Origin: Nocardia acidivorans NBRC 108247
Lineage (GTDB): Bacteria > Actinomycetota > Actinomycetes > Mycobacteriales > Mycobacteriaceae
DNA length: 64,000 nucleotides
Direction: 5' to 3'
Assembly (NCBI RefSeq): GCF_001625085.1
Contig: NZ_BDAW01000017.1
Location: 62,001-126,000, forward strand
The notes beneath the pieces are model-generated. The model saw nothing but the letters and a program-made list of their open reading frames with translations, was not told the origin of the DNA and searched no databases. Below, piece after piece: positions 24,368-31,514 of this stretch. The first letter of the stretch is position 1, and each line of letters starts with the position of its first letter. The position numbers were made by a program, and so were the translations under genes.

Positions 24368-24396
24368 TTTCGAGCGACCCGCAAGCGATCGCTACG
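24368..24396 (+). repeat. 29-nt palindromic repeat, copy 3 (tRNA-Trp to secE)
   Basis: Core TTTCGAGCGACCCGCAAGCGATCGCTACG on the plus strand, directly 3' of the tRNA-Trp gene and 30 bases upstream of the secE start. Same family as copies at 4279-4307 and 22566-22594. Confidence 0.8.
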
Positions 24397-24400
24397 CGTG

Positions 24401-24473
<73 letters not shown>

Positions 24474-24558
24474 TCGGTTGGACGTCTGTTGCTCGCCCGA
24501 CCACAGTATCTCTTCAGTTGTACTACGGGGTCGCCGTGCCGTGCCTTTACATACATAC

Positions 24559-24580
24559 GCGCCGCTCCTCGGAGCAGCGC
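24559..24580 (-). terminator. Hairpin downstream of hadAB
   Basis: GCGCcGCTCC-TC-GGAGCaGCGC, ten paired positions with one mismatch and a 2-nt loop, between hadAB and tRNA-Trp. It is a plausible terminator of the hadAB transcript but lacks a clear U-run. Confidence 0.45.
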
Positions 24581-24657
24581 GCATCGGCTGGTGACCCCAG
24601 ATAACCGAGTCTACGGTATCTCACGCGGCAATCGCCAATCGGGGGTCACCGGTCGAA

Positions 24658-25788
24658 TCAGGCCAATTGGACGGTCGCGGTGGCGCGGCCGAAGATCTTG
24701 CGGCCCTCCGATTTCGCCACGATGGCGACCACGGCGGTGCGATTCTCCGGGTCGATCGACTTCACCTTGCCGGTGTATTCGATCTCGGCGGCCTTGTCCA
24801 CGGGCACGTACACGGGGCTGGTGAAGCGCACGTTGTACTCCTTCACCGCACCCGGATCGCCCAGCCACGAGGTGACGAAGCCGCCGCCCAAGCCCATGGT
24901 CAGCATGCCGTGCGCCACAACGTTTTCCAGCCCGACGAGCTTGACGACCTCATCGCTCCAGTGGATCGGGTTGGCATCGCCGGAGACGCCGGCGTAGTTC
25001 ACCAGATCGCCGCGGGTCAGGCGCACCACGCGGGTGGGGAGCAGATCGCCGACGGCCACATCCTCGAACCGGATGGCGTGCTTATTCGGGGTGATCTTGC
25101 CGCGGCCGGGCAGGGTCACCGGCACCGGCTGCGGCTCCAGATCAGCGACCCGCAGAGTGCGCGGCTTGTGATCCGGGGTCTCCTCCGGGCCGACGCCGTG
25201 CATGAGCACATTGCGCACCGCGTCACCGACATTGGGATCGATATCACCGCCGCTACGGCCGATGAGGGTGGTGTAGGTGGTGAGCACCATTTCGTCGTTC
25301 TGGTCGACCACGTCGTTCTTGGTGACGATGATGTCGCCGCCGAACGCCTGCCGGAACGAGTGCAGGTACACGATGCAGGTGAGCTGGTCGCCGGCCTTGA
25401 TGGGCCGGTGGAACTCCAGGATCTGATCGGTCTGCATGATCTGGCTCAGGTCGTAGCCGGTGACGATCTGCTCGAAGAGCTTGCGCTGGGCCAGGATTCC
25501 GACCAGCGAGATGAAGCTGAGCGGCGCCACCAGACCGTCGTATCCGTACTCTTGGGCGACATCCTCGTCCCAGTGCACGGGGTGGTAGTCCTGCACGGCG
25601 CGGGCGTATTCACGCACCTTCTCGCGGCCCACCTCGTAGTAGTCCTCCACCCGGTAGTGGTGGCCGACCATGGCGGCGGCGTGCGTGGCGGGATCGAATG
25701 CCTCACCCGGGGAGACCGTTTCGGTCTCGGTGTTACTGACCATGTCGGCAGTATCGCTGACCAATTCGATCTCGGTGTTGATTGTCAC
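24658..25788 (-). CDS. hadAB: Fused (3R)-hydroxyacyl-ACP dehydratase HadA-HadB
   Basis: 376 residues combining both subunits of the FAS-II dehydratase used in mycolic acid elongation. The first half (about 40-190) is HadA-like: a double hot-dog-type fold with DYHPVHWDEDVAQEYGYDG and a non-catalytic APLSF where the hydratase has AHG. The second half (about 228-376) is HadB-like with the intact hydratase motif GDANPIHWSDEVV...VVAHGML, including the catalytic Asp and His. In M. tuberculosis hadA and hadB are separate genes followed by hadC at this same site between rpmG and tRNA-Trp. Here they are one polypeptide and no hadC follows. Confidence 0.93.
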   Translation of the reverse strand: MTINTEIELVSDTADMVSNTETETVSPGEAFDPATHAAAMVGHHYRVEDYYEVGREKVREYARAVQDYHPVHWDEDVAQEYGYDGLVAPLSFISLVGILAQRKLFEQIVTGYDLSQIMQTDQILEFHRPIKAGDQLTCIVYLHSFRQAFGGDIIVTKNDVVDQNDEMVLTTYTTLIGRSGGDIDPNVGDAVRNVLMHGVGPEETPDHKPRTLRVADLEPQPVPVTLPGRGKITPNKHAIRFEDVAVGDLLPTRVVRLTRGDLVNYAGVSGDANPIHWSDEVVKLVGLENVVAHGMLTMGLGGGFVTSWLGDPGAVKEYNVRFTSPVYVPVDKAAEIEYTGKVKSIDPENRTAVVAIVAKSEGRKIFGRATATVQLA

Positions 25789-25856
25789 GGCAGAGAGTCA
25801 CCTATCTGATCCCTTTTCAAGGACCGGCAGAGCGCTGAACCACCGCTATATACACC

Positions 25857-25922
25857 AAGTGCCGGACCGGGAGCCACTGTCCCCTGGTAGGGGGGACGTA
25901 GTGACGAGCCGATCCGGCACTT
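25857..25922 (-). promoter_or_regulatory. Nested hairpin in the rpmG-hadAB spacer
   Basis: Outer arms AAGTGCCGGA (25857-25866) and TCCGGCACTT (25913-25922) are a perfect 10-bp match. They enclose an inner hairpin GTCCCC-tggtaggG-GGGAC region at 25879-25897. The structure lies 31 bases after the rpmG stop and 69 bases before the hadAB start. It could be a terminator of rpmG, a leader element of hadAB, or both. Confidence 0.55.
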
Positions 25923-25952
25923 CTTCCACGCGGTAGAACGCGCGGGGTTAAG

Positions 25953-26123
25953 TTAGCGAGACTCGCGGTGGGCCCGGTGGGTACCGCAGTTCGGGCAGAA
26001 CTTCTTGAGCTCGAGACGATCCGGGTCGTTACGCCGGTTCTTCTTGGTGATGTAGTTACGGTGCTTGCACTGCTCGCAGGCCAAGGTGATCTTTGGCCGG
26101 ATATCAGTGGACTTCGCGGCCAC
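25953..26123 (-). CDS. rpmG: 50S ribosomal protein L33
   Basis: 56 residues: [20 protein letters not shown] and onward to [12 protein letters not shown]. Two CxxC pairs are present (CEQC and CPNC), so it is the zinc-binding form of L33, which is used under zinc-replete conditions. GTG start with GAAAGAGGG upstream. It follows tRNA-Met by 46 bases, as in mycobacteria (thrT-metT-rpmG2). Confidence 0.96.
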   Translation of the reverse strand: MAAKSTDIRPKITLACEQCKHRNYITKKNRRNDPDRLELKKFCPNCGTHRAHRESR

Positions 26124-26169
26124 GATGCGCCCTCTTTCCGGTAAGCCTGATGTGGTTAATCAGTATGGG

Positions 26170-26242
26170 TAGCGATGGCCGGACTTGAACCGGCGACACA
26201 ACGATTATGAGTCGTTTGCTCTACCAACTGAGCTACACCGCC
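26170..26242 (-). tRNA. metT: tRNA-Met (CAT anticodon, elongator)
   Basis: 73-nt cloverleaf on the minus strand. It starts GGCGGTGTAGCTCAGTTGG, the anticodon loop is CTCATAA and the T arm GGTTCAAGTCC. The acceptor stem contains two G-U pairs. The position beside rpmG and tRNA-Thr and the paired first acceptor base indicate the elongator rather than the initiator. Confidence 0.95.
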
Positions 26243-26317
26243 ATGCGAGGATTCGCGGCGGCGATAGCCCGGTCCATCGATCTGGATGCCGAGTCGGTCA
26301 CCACCGGCAATCCGGCG

Positions 26318-26390
26318 AGCCCCCTAACGGAATCGAACCGTTGACCTTTTCCTTACCATGGAAACGCTCTGCCGACTGAGCTAAGGGGGC
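26318..26390 (-). tRNA. thrT: tRNA-Thr (GGT anticodon)
   Basis: 73-nt cloverleaf on the minus strand with acceptor GCCCCCT/AGGGGGC, D arm TAGCTCAGTCGGCAGAGC, anticodon loop ATGGTAA and T arm CGGTTCGATTCCG. CCA is not encoded. Confidence 0.97.
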
Positions 26391-26578
26391 ATGTCTGCGT
26401 TGCTCGGTCTTTGGAACCGGGCGCTGAAGACTTGAACGAGGTTACACAACATCTCGCCCACTCTCCAAACCGTGTGGTCAGGAGAGGTTTTTACACCGTC
26501 TTGAGTGGGTACTCCCCAAATGAGGCCGGCTACCGGTCGACAACGGCGTCGATCACACCCGCGCCACACGGAAAAGCA

Positions 26579-26615
26579 CGAAACCCCCCGGGACCATTGG
26601 CCTCGGGGGGTTTCG
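26579..26615 (-). terminator. Strong hairpin downstream of tRNA-Tyr
   Basis: Perfect 11-bp stem CGAAACCCCCC / GGGGGGTTTCG starting four bases past the tRNA-Tyr 3' end. It can act in either direction. Confidence 0.85.
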
Positions 26616-26618
26616 CGG

Positions 26619-26701
26619 TGGCAGATGTAGGATTCGAACCTACGTAGGCTTTCGCCGACGGATTTACAGTCCGCTCCCATTGGCCGCTCGGGCAATCTGC
26701 C
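26619..26701 (-). tRNA. tyrT: tRNA-Tyr (GTA anticodon)
   Basis: 83-nt class II tRNA on the minus strand. Acceptor GGCAGAT/ATCTGCC, anticodon loop CTGTAAA, extended variable arm (GTCGGCGAAAGCCTACG) and T arm GGTTCGAATCC. It is divergent from yajQ, the arrangement found in M. tuberculosis. Confidence 0.97.
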
Positions 26702-26840
26702 TGGGTACGCCTTGCAGCGCGGTGACGAGAATACATCGAACCCCCGCCCGCAATGCAAACCGGCTGGAAAACGGGGTGCCGGACGGGCTACCTTCGGCGG
26801 GGCAATCCCAAAATTTCCGATCTCGGACAGGAGCACAAGC

Positions 26841-27332
26841 GTGGCCGATTCGTCGTTCGATGTCGTCAGCAAGGTCGACCGTCAGGAGGTGGACAATGCG
26901 CTGAACATCGCGGCCAAAGAGCTGGCCACCCGCTACGACTTCCGCGGTACTGGCGCCGGCATCGAATGGTCGGGCGAGGAGAAGATCATCCTCACCGCCG
27001 ACTCCGAGGACCGGGTCAAGGCCGCGCTGGACGTCTTCAAGGAGAAGCTGATCCGCCGCGATATCTCGCTCAAGGCGTTCGACGCGGGCGATCCGGTGGC
27101 CTCCGGGAAGGTGTACAAAATCACAGGCGAGCTGATTCAGGGCATCAGCACCGAGCAGGCGAAGAAGATCGCCAAGAAGATCCGCGATGACGGCCCCAAG
27201 GGGGTCAAGGCGCAGATCCAGGGCGAGGAGCTGCGGGTCAGCAGTAAGAGCCGCGATGATCTGCAGGCCGTGCAGTCGCTGCTGCGCAATGGCGATTTCG
27301 AGGTCGCGTTGCAGTTCGTGAACTACCGCTAA
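26841..27332 (+). CDS. yajQ: YajQ family nucleotide-binding protein (UPF0234)
   Basis: 163 residues from the GTG at 26841 ([20 protein letters not shown]), with ACAGGAG 8 bases upstream. The upstream part of the open frame runs back toward tRNA-Tyr and is discarded. Family features are [30 protein letters not shown] and the C-terminal [20 protein letters not shown]. YajQ proteins bind nucleotides, and some bind cyclic-di-GMP; the role in actinobacteria is unknown. The stop codon interlocks with the convergent htpX stop. Confidence 0.95.
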   Translation: MADSSFDVVSKVDRQEVDNALNIAAKELATRYDFRGTGAGIEWSGEEKIILTADSEDRVKAALDVFKEKLIRRDISLKAFDAGDPVASGKVYKITGELIQGISTEQAKKIAKKIRDDGPKGVKAQIQGEELRVSSKSRDDLQAVQSLLRNGDFEVALQFVNYR

Positions 27333-28231
27333 TACTCGCGGGGGCCCGCCGCCGGGCCGCTGGTGCCGCCCGCCATGGCTTCGAGGCGGGCGATGCGGTC
27401 CGCCATGGGCGGGTGGGTGGAGAACCAGCGCGCCATTTTGTCGCCCGCCCGGAAGGGATTGGCGATCATCAGGTGCGACTGTGCGGTCAGCTGCGGCTCC
27501 GGCGGCAGCGGGGCGGCCTGCACCCCGCGTTCGAGCTTGCGCAGCGCTGACGCCAAAGCCAGGGGGTCGCCCGTGAGGGATGCGCCGTCCTGGTCGGCTT
27601 GATATTCGCGCGACCGCGAGACCGCGAGTTTGATGAGCGCGGCCGCGATCGGGCCGAGCAGCGAAACCAGCAGAATGCCAATGACATTCGGGCCCTCGCC
27701 GTCGCGATTGCCGCCGAAGGCGCTGGCGAAGAAGGCCAGGTTGGCCAGGCCGGAGATGACCGAGGCGAGGGCGCCCGCGACCGAGGAGATCAGGATGTCG
27801 CGGTTGTAGACGTGAGAGAGCTCATGCCCCAGCACCGCGCGTAGCTCGCGCTCGTCCAGGATCTGCAGAATGCCGGTGGTGCAGCAGACCGCGGCGTGCC
27901 GCGGATTGCGCCCGGTGGCGAAGGCATTGGGCGCGTTGGTGGGACTGATGTACAGCCTCGGCATGGGTTGCCTTGCGGCGGTGGCCAATTCGCGCACGAT
28001 GCGATACATGACCGGGGCCTCGAGTTCGGTCACCGGTTGGGCGTGCATGGCCTTCAACGCGAGTTTGTCGCTGTTGAAGTAGGCGTACGCGTTCATGCCC
28101 ACGGCCAGCAGAATCGACAGGATCAGGATTGTCGGACTGCGGAACATGGCTCCGGCGAACACGATCAGCGCCGACATGCCGACCAACAGTCCGAAAGTCT
28201 TCACACCATTGGCGTACCCGTGCGAATGCAA
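27329..28231 (-). CDS. htpX: HtpX-like membrane M48 zinc metalloprotease
   Basis: 300 residues. Two N-terminal transmembrane segments (about 9-50) precede the M48 motif [10 protein letters not shown] (about residues 170-180), with zinc-binding histidines and catalytic Glu. A hydrophobic pair ([23 protein letters not shown]) follows and then the downstream glutamate in [11 protein letters not shown]. HtpX degrades misfolded membrane proteins under envelope stress. The C-terminal [14 protein letters not shown] motif is also family-typical. It converges on yajQ and lies downstream of a ~60-bp motif also found upstream of menB. Confidence 0.94.
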   Translation of the reverse strand: MHSHGYANGVKTFGLLVGMSALIVFAGAMFRSPTILILSILLAVGMNAYAYFNSDKLALKAMHAQPVTELEAPVMYRIVRELATAARQPMPRLYISPTNAPNAFATGRNPRHAAVCCTTGILQILDERELRAVLGHELSHVYNRDILISSVAGALASVISGLANLAFFASAFGGNRDGEGPNVIGILLVSLLGPIAAALIKLAVSRSREYQADQDGASLTGDPLALASALRKLERGVQAAPLPPEPQLTAQSHLMIANPFRAGDKMARWFSTHPPMADRIARLEAMAGGTSGPAAGPREY

Positions 28232-28318
28232 CTGTCCCGCCTCTCCGCGTCTTCAGGCCTGCCACTGACGTGCCGCGAGACTCAGTTCCAGGACTCCGCC
28301 GGGTGCCCGGCCTGTTCT

Positions 28319-28377
28319 GGGCGTACCCGAGGAGTTACCGCACCTCACGAAATCAGTTGTCATCTTACGTAACACCT
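28319..28377. repeat. htpX-upstream copy of a ~60-bp shared motif
   Basis: GGGCGTACCC is followed 18 bases later by ACGAAATCAGTTGTCATCTTACGTAAC. The region 48532-48592 before menB has the same layout, with 25 of 31 identical positions in the second half. The second half is partly palindromic (ACGAAA...TTACGT). It lies 88-146 bases upstream of the htpX start. Confidence 0.55.
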
Positions 28378-28410
28378 GGTCAACGCCTCGGGTAGGCCAG
28401 AAGTTCCCCG

Positions 28411-29463
28411 CTAGCCGACCCGTTCGATGGTGTAACGAACCAGCCGCTCCAGGGCCTCGTTGGCGGGTCCGCCGGGCAGGGCGGAGAGTTCGGCGTGCGC
28501 GGTATCGGCGTAGCCCTGCAACTTCTCCTTGGCCAGCACCATGCCGCGCGAGCGCGAGAGCAGGTCCAGCGCCTCCTCGACCTCGGCATCGGTCTCGAGC
28601 GGGCGGGCCAGCAGTTTGCGCAGGCGGTCGCCCTCGGAGCCCTCGTCGCGCAGGGCGTAGAGCACCGGCAGGGTGTGCACGCCCTCGCGCAGATCGGTGC
28701 CGGGGGTCTTGCCGGACTGCTCGGACACCGAGGAGATGTCGATGATGTCGTCGGAGATCTGGAAGGCGGTGCCGACCGCGTCGCCGAGCCGGGCCAGCCG
28801 TTCCACGTGTTCGAGGCCCGCGCCGGAGAAGGTGCCCCCGAAGCGCCCCGAAGCGGCGATCAACGATCCGGTCTTCTCCCAGACCACGCGCAGGTAGTGC
28901 TCGACCGGATCCTGGGAGTCGCGCGCGCCGATGGTCTCGCGCATCTGGCCGGTGACCAGTTCGGCGAAGGTTTCGGCGATGATGCGCACCGCGTCCGGGC
29001 CGAGGGTGGAGACCAGGCGGGAGGCGTGCGCGAACAGGTAGTCCCCGGCCAGGATGGCGACGCTGTTGCCCCAGCGCGAGTTCACGCTGGGCGCACCGCG
29101 GCGGATCGGGGCCTCGTCCATGACATCGTCGTGATAGAGGGTGGCCAGGTGTACGAGTTCGACCACCGTCCCCGCGGTGATCAGGTCCGGACTGTCCGGA
29201 TTGGGGCCGAGCTGCCCGGTGAGAATGGTGAACAGCGGACGGAAGCGCTTACCGCCCGCCTTGGCCAGGTGCAGCGCCGCCTCCTGCAGAAAATCCTCCC
29301 CGTCGGACAGCTCGGTGATCAGCAGGTCCTCGACTTCGACCAGACCCTTACGCACTGTTACCGCGAGCTCGGGATCGCCGAGATCCACCCCCGCCACCAC
29401 CGTGCTCTCATCGCTCACAGCCGATGCGCTCATTTCATCTCCCAGTGCCGCGTCCGACCCCAC
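28411..29463 (-). CDS. grcC: All-trans polyprenyl diphosphate synthase (GrcC type)
   Basis: 350 residues of the trans-isoprenyl diphosphate synthase fold. The first aspartate-rich motif is LYHDDVMDEAPIRRG (about residue 118-132) and the second is FQISDDIIDISS (about 235-246). KAGGKRFRP supplies the usual substrate-binding Lys/Arg. It makes the long polyprenyl chain that MenA attaches to the naphthoquinone. Its place between htpX and the divergent menJ equals grcC1 (Rv0562) in M. tuberculosis, and supports a role in menaquinone side-chain synthesis. Chain length cannot be read reliably from sequence. Confidence 0.93.
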   Translation of the reverse strand: MGSDAALGDEMSASAVSDESTVVAGVDLGDPELAVTVRKGLVEVEDLLITELSDGEDFLQEAALHLAKAGGKRFRPLFTILTGQLGPNPDSPDLITAGTVVELVHLATLYHDDVMDEAPIRRGAPSVNSRWGNSVAILAGDYLFAHASRLVSTLGPDAVRIIAETFAELVTGQMRETIGARDSQDPVEHYLRVVWEKTGSLIAASGRFGGTFSGAGLEHVERLARLGDAVGTAFQISDDIIDISSVSEQSGKTPGTDLREGVHTLPVLYALRDEGSEGDRLRKLLARPLETDAEVEEALDLLSRSRGMVLAKEKLQGYADTAHAELSALPGGPANEALERLVRYTIERVG

Positions 29464-29536
29464 GCCAAAGAACCTAGCGTGTGGACACCCAGCCCCCTAT
29501 GGACACCACCGTAGTGCGACCGACGGAACACTGTGC

Positions 29537-29675
29537 TTATCTGCCCTTCGCTTCGCTGCGGGCGGGGTTCGCGGCCCTGAAGTCCCGGTTCTTCCCTCCC
29601 TCCGCTTTATCTGCCCTCCGCTTCGCTCCGGGCGGGTTCGCGGCCCTGAAGTCCCGGTTCTTCCCTCCCTCCGCT
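29537..29675 (+). repeat. Tandem duplication of a 69/70-bp repeat unit
   Basis: Unit 1 (29537-29606) and unit 2 (29607-29675) both begin TTATCTGCCCT, contain TTCGCGGCCCTGAAGTCCCG and end CCTCCCTCCGCT. They differ at only two substitutions and one G deletion. The unit recurs inverted at 49541-49640. Confidence 0.9.
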
Positions 29676-29729
29676 CCCCCGCTGCGCTCCTCCGCTCCAC
29701 TCAGTCCAGAACCGGGACGGCCGCGAACC
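29635..29729. repeat. Dispersed long-hairpin element, copy 1
   Basis: The 5' arm GGTTCGCGGCC-(ctgaa)-GTCCCGGTTCT (29635-29661) is complementary to the 3' arm AGAACCGGGAC-GGCCGCGAACC (29708-29729). This gives 22 base pairs with one 5-nt bulge and a 46-nt CT-rich loop. The inverted second copy is at 49545-49614. Confidence 0.9.
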
Positions 29730-29809
29730 TTTGGGGAATCGGGTTGGGTGTTCGTGCAGAGGGGTAACCCCGTCGACTGTGGTTGCGGTGGGCTGCGAGT
29801 ATTGGGGCT

Positions 29810-31084
29810 ATGGGTTCAGCGGGAATCGGTTCGGAGCAGGGGCACTCGTCGAATGTGCTGCCGTCGCATGCCGATGTGCTGGTGGTCGGGGCGGGGCCGG
29901 CCGGGTCGGCGGCGGCGGCGTGGGCGGCGCGGGCGGGACGTGATGTGCTGCTCGTCGATTCGGCGGTGTTCCCGCGGGATAAGACCTGTGGGGATGGGCT
30001 GACGCCGCGGGCTACCGCCGAGTTGGAGAATTTGGGGCTCGGGGACTGGGTGCGCGCGCATACGGTCAATCACGGGTTGCGGATGGCGGGGTTCGGGCGC
30101 GAGGCGCTGCTGCCGTGGCCCAAGGGTTCCTTCCCGGTGTACGGAAGCGCTGTTCCGCGAACCGAACTCGACGACAAGCTGCGCGATACCGCGGTGAAGT
30201 TCGGCGCGCGGATGGTCGAGGGCGCGAAGGTCGTGGAGGTGGCGCGGGAGGGTGATCGGGTCACCGGGGTCACCGTCAAGACCGAGGCGGGGCTGCGCGT
30301 GGTCTCCTGCGAGGTGCTGATCGTCGCCGACGGTGTGCGGTCGCCGGTGGGAAAGCTGTTGGGCCGCACCTGGCATCGCGAGTACGCCTACGGGACGGCG
30401 GCGCGGGCGTACATCAAGTCCGAGCGGCACGATGACCCCTGGATCACCTCGCATCTGGAATTGCGGGACGGCAACAACGAATTGGTGCCGGGCTACGGGT
30501 GGGTGTTCCCGCTCGGCAATGGTGAGGTCAATATCGGGGTCGGTTCGCTGGCCACCGAGCAGCGGCCCTCGCATATCGCATTGAAACCGCTGCTGCAGCA
30601 CTATGTCTCGCTGCGCCGGCAGGAGTGGGGTTTCGACGGTGAGGCGCGCGCGGTGGCTTCGGCGCTGCTGCCCATGGGCGGTGCGGTATCGAATGTGGCC
30701 GGGCGCAATTGGGTGCTGGTCGGCGATGCGGCGGGCTGTGTGAATCCGCTGAACGGTGAGGGCATCGACTACGGACTCGAAGGCGGGCATATGCTTTCGG
30801 ACCTGCTGGACGAACCGGATCTGACCCGGATCTGGCCCGAACTGCTGCGGGCGCGCTACGGTCGCACCTATTCGGTGGCGCGGCGGTTGGCGGCGCTGGC
30901 CACCCATCCGCGGGCGGTGCCGTTCGGCGGTCCGCCGGTCATGCGGTCACAGCTGTTGCAGCGCACCGCCGTTCGGGTGATGGGCAATCTGGTCACCGAT
31001 GAGGATCTGGATCTGACCGCCCGGCTGTGGCGGGGCGCGGGTCGCGCGTCGATGCGATTCGACAAACTCCAGCCGTTCGCATGA
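29810..31084 (+). CDS. menJ: Menaquinone reductase MenJ (geranylgeranyl reductase family)
   Basis: 424-residue flavoprotein that saturates one isoprene unit of menaquinone (beta position). The N-terminal FAD-binding motif is VLVVGAGPAGSAAAAWAARAG (about 24-44). FPRDKTCGDGLTPRA follows, the characteristic GGR-family motif. The second FAD motif is NWVLVGDAAGCVNPLNGEGIDYGLEGG near residue 300. Start at the ATG giving MGSAGIGSEQGHSS; upstream codons are repeat-adjacent spacer. It is divergent from grcC as Rv0561c is from Rv0562. Its stop overlaps the start of the AraC-type gene (ATGA). Confidence 0.93.
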   Translation: MGSAGIGSEQGHSSNVLPSHADVLVVGAGPAGSAAAAWAARAGRDVLLVDSAVFPRDKTCGDGLTPRATAELENLGLGDWVRAHTVNHGLRMAGFGREALLPWPKGSFPVYGSAVPRTELDDKLRDTAVKFGARMVEGAKVVEVAREGDRVTGVTVKTEAGLRVVSCEVLIVADGVRSPVGKLLGRTWHREYAYGTAARAYIKSERHDDPWITSHLELRDGNNELVPGYGWVFPLGNGEVNIGVGSLATEQRPSHIALKPLLQHYVSLRRQEWGFDGEARAVASALLPMGGAVSNVAGRNWVLVGDAAGCVNPLNGEGIDYGLEGGHMLSDLLDEPDLTRIWPELLRARYGRTYSVARRLAALATHPRAVPFGGPPVMRSQLLQRTAVRVMGNLVTDEDLDLTARLWRGAGRASMRFDKLQPFA

Positions 31085-31500
31085 CGCCCCGGCCGGTTCC
31101 CGAGGAGCTGCTCCCGCATTTGCGGCGCGCCCGGGATCTGGCCGATCGGAACTACGCGGAGCCTTTGGATCTGGAGGCGCTGGCGGCGGCCGCGAGGGTG
31201 TCGAAGTATCACTTTCTGCGCTGTTTCGCCGCGACCTACGGTAAGACTCCCGCGCTGTATCTGGCCGAGCGGCGGATCGAGCGGGCGCAGGATCTGTTGC
31301 GCGCCACCAATATCACCGTCACCGAGGCGTGCATGATGGTCGGCTACAGCAGTCTGGGTTCGTTCAGTCGCAAGTTCACCGAACTGGTGGGGATGTCGCC
31401 CTCGGAGTATCAGGCCAAGTTCGCCGCCGAGGGCGCTCCCCATATTCCGGGCTGCTACATCTTCATGCACGGTCTCTCGGATCGGAAACCGCCGCGGTAG
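31081..31500 (+). CDS. AraC-type HTH transcriptional regulator (DNA-binding domain only)
   Basis: 139 residues, essentially one AraC/XylS DNA-binding domain with two helix-turn-helices: LDLEALAAAARVSKYHFLRCF and VTEACMMVGYSSLGSFSRKFTELVG. It has no ligand-binding domain. A C-terminal tail (PHIPGCYIFMHGLSDRKPPR) contains one cysteine. The ATG overlaps the menJ stop (ATGA), so it is probably translationally coupled to menJ. The signal it senses and its targets are unknown; the convergent NCS1 permease ends 14 bases away. Confidence 0.88.
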   Translation: MTPRPVPEELLPHLRRARDLADRNYAEPLDLEALAAAARVSKYHFLRCFAATYGKTPALYLAERRIERAQDLLRATNITVTEACMMVGYSSLGSFSRKFTELVGMSPSEYQAKFAAEGAPHIPGCYIFMHGLSDRKPPR

Positions 31501-31514
31501 CAGCGTCTTTCAGG

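Larger units (their letters stand above)
29464..29809. other. 346-bp spacer between grcC and menJ, mostly repeat DNA
   Basis: It holds a tandem 69/70-bp duplication and a long hairpin (see 29537-29675 and 29635-29729). The apparent open frames through it are translations of the repeat and are not genes. The remaining flanks must hold the divergent grcC and menJ promoters; I cannot place them with confidence. Confidence 0.7.

Noticed and set aside
29481..30002. Open frames through the grcC-menJ spacer containing FAALKSRFFPPSA twice
   Set aside because: The repeated peptide is a translation of the duplicated DNA repeat, and similar peptides appear in other frames of the inverted copy at 49.5 kb.
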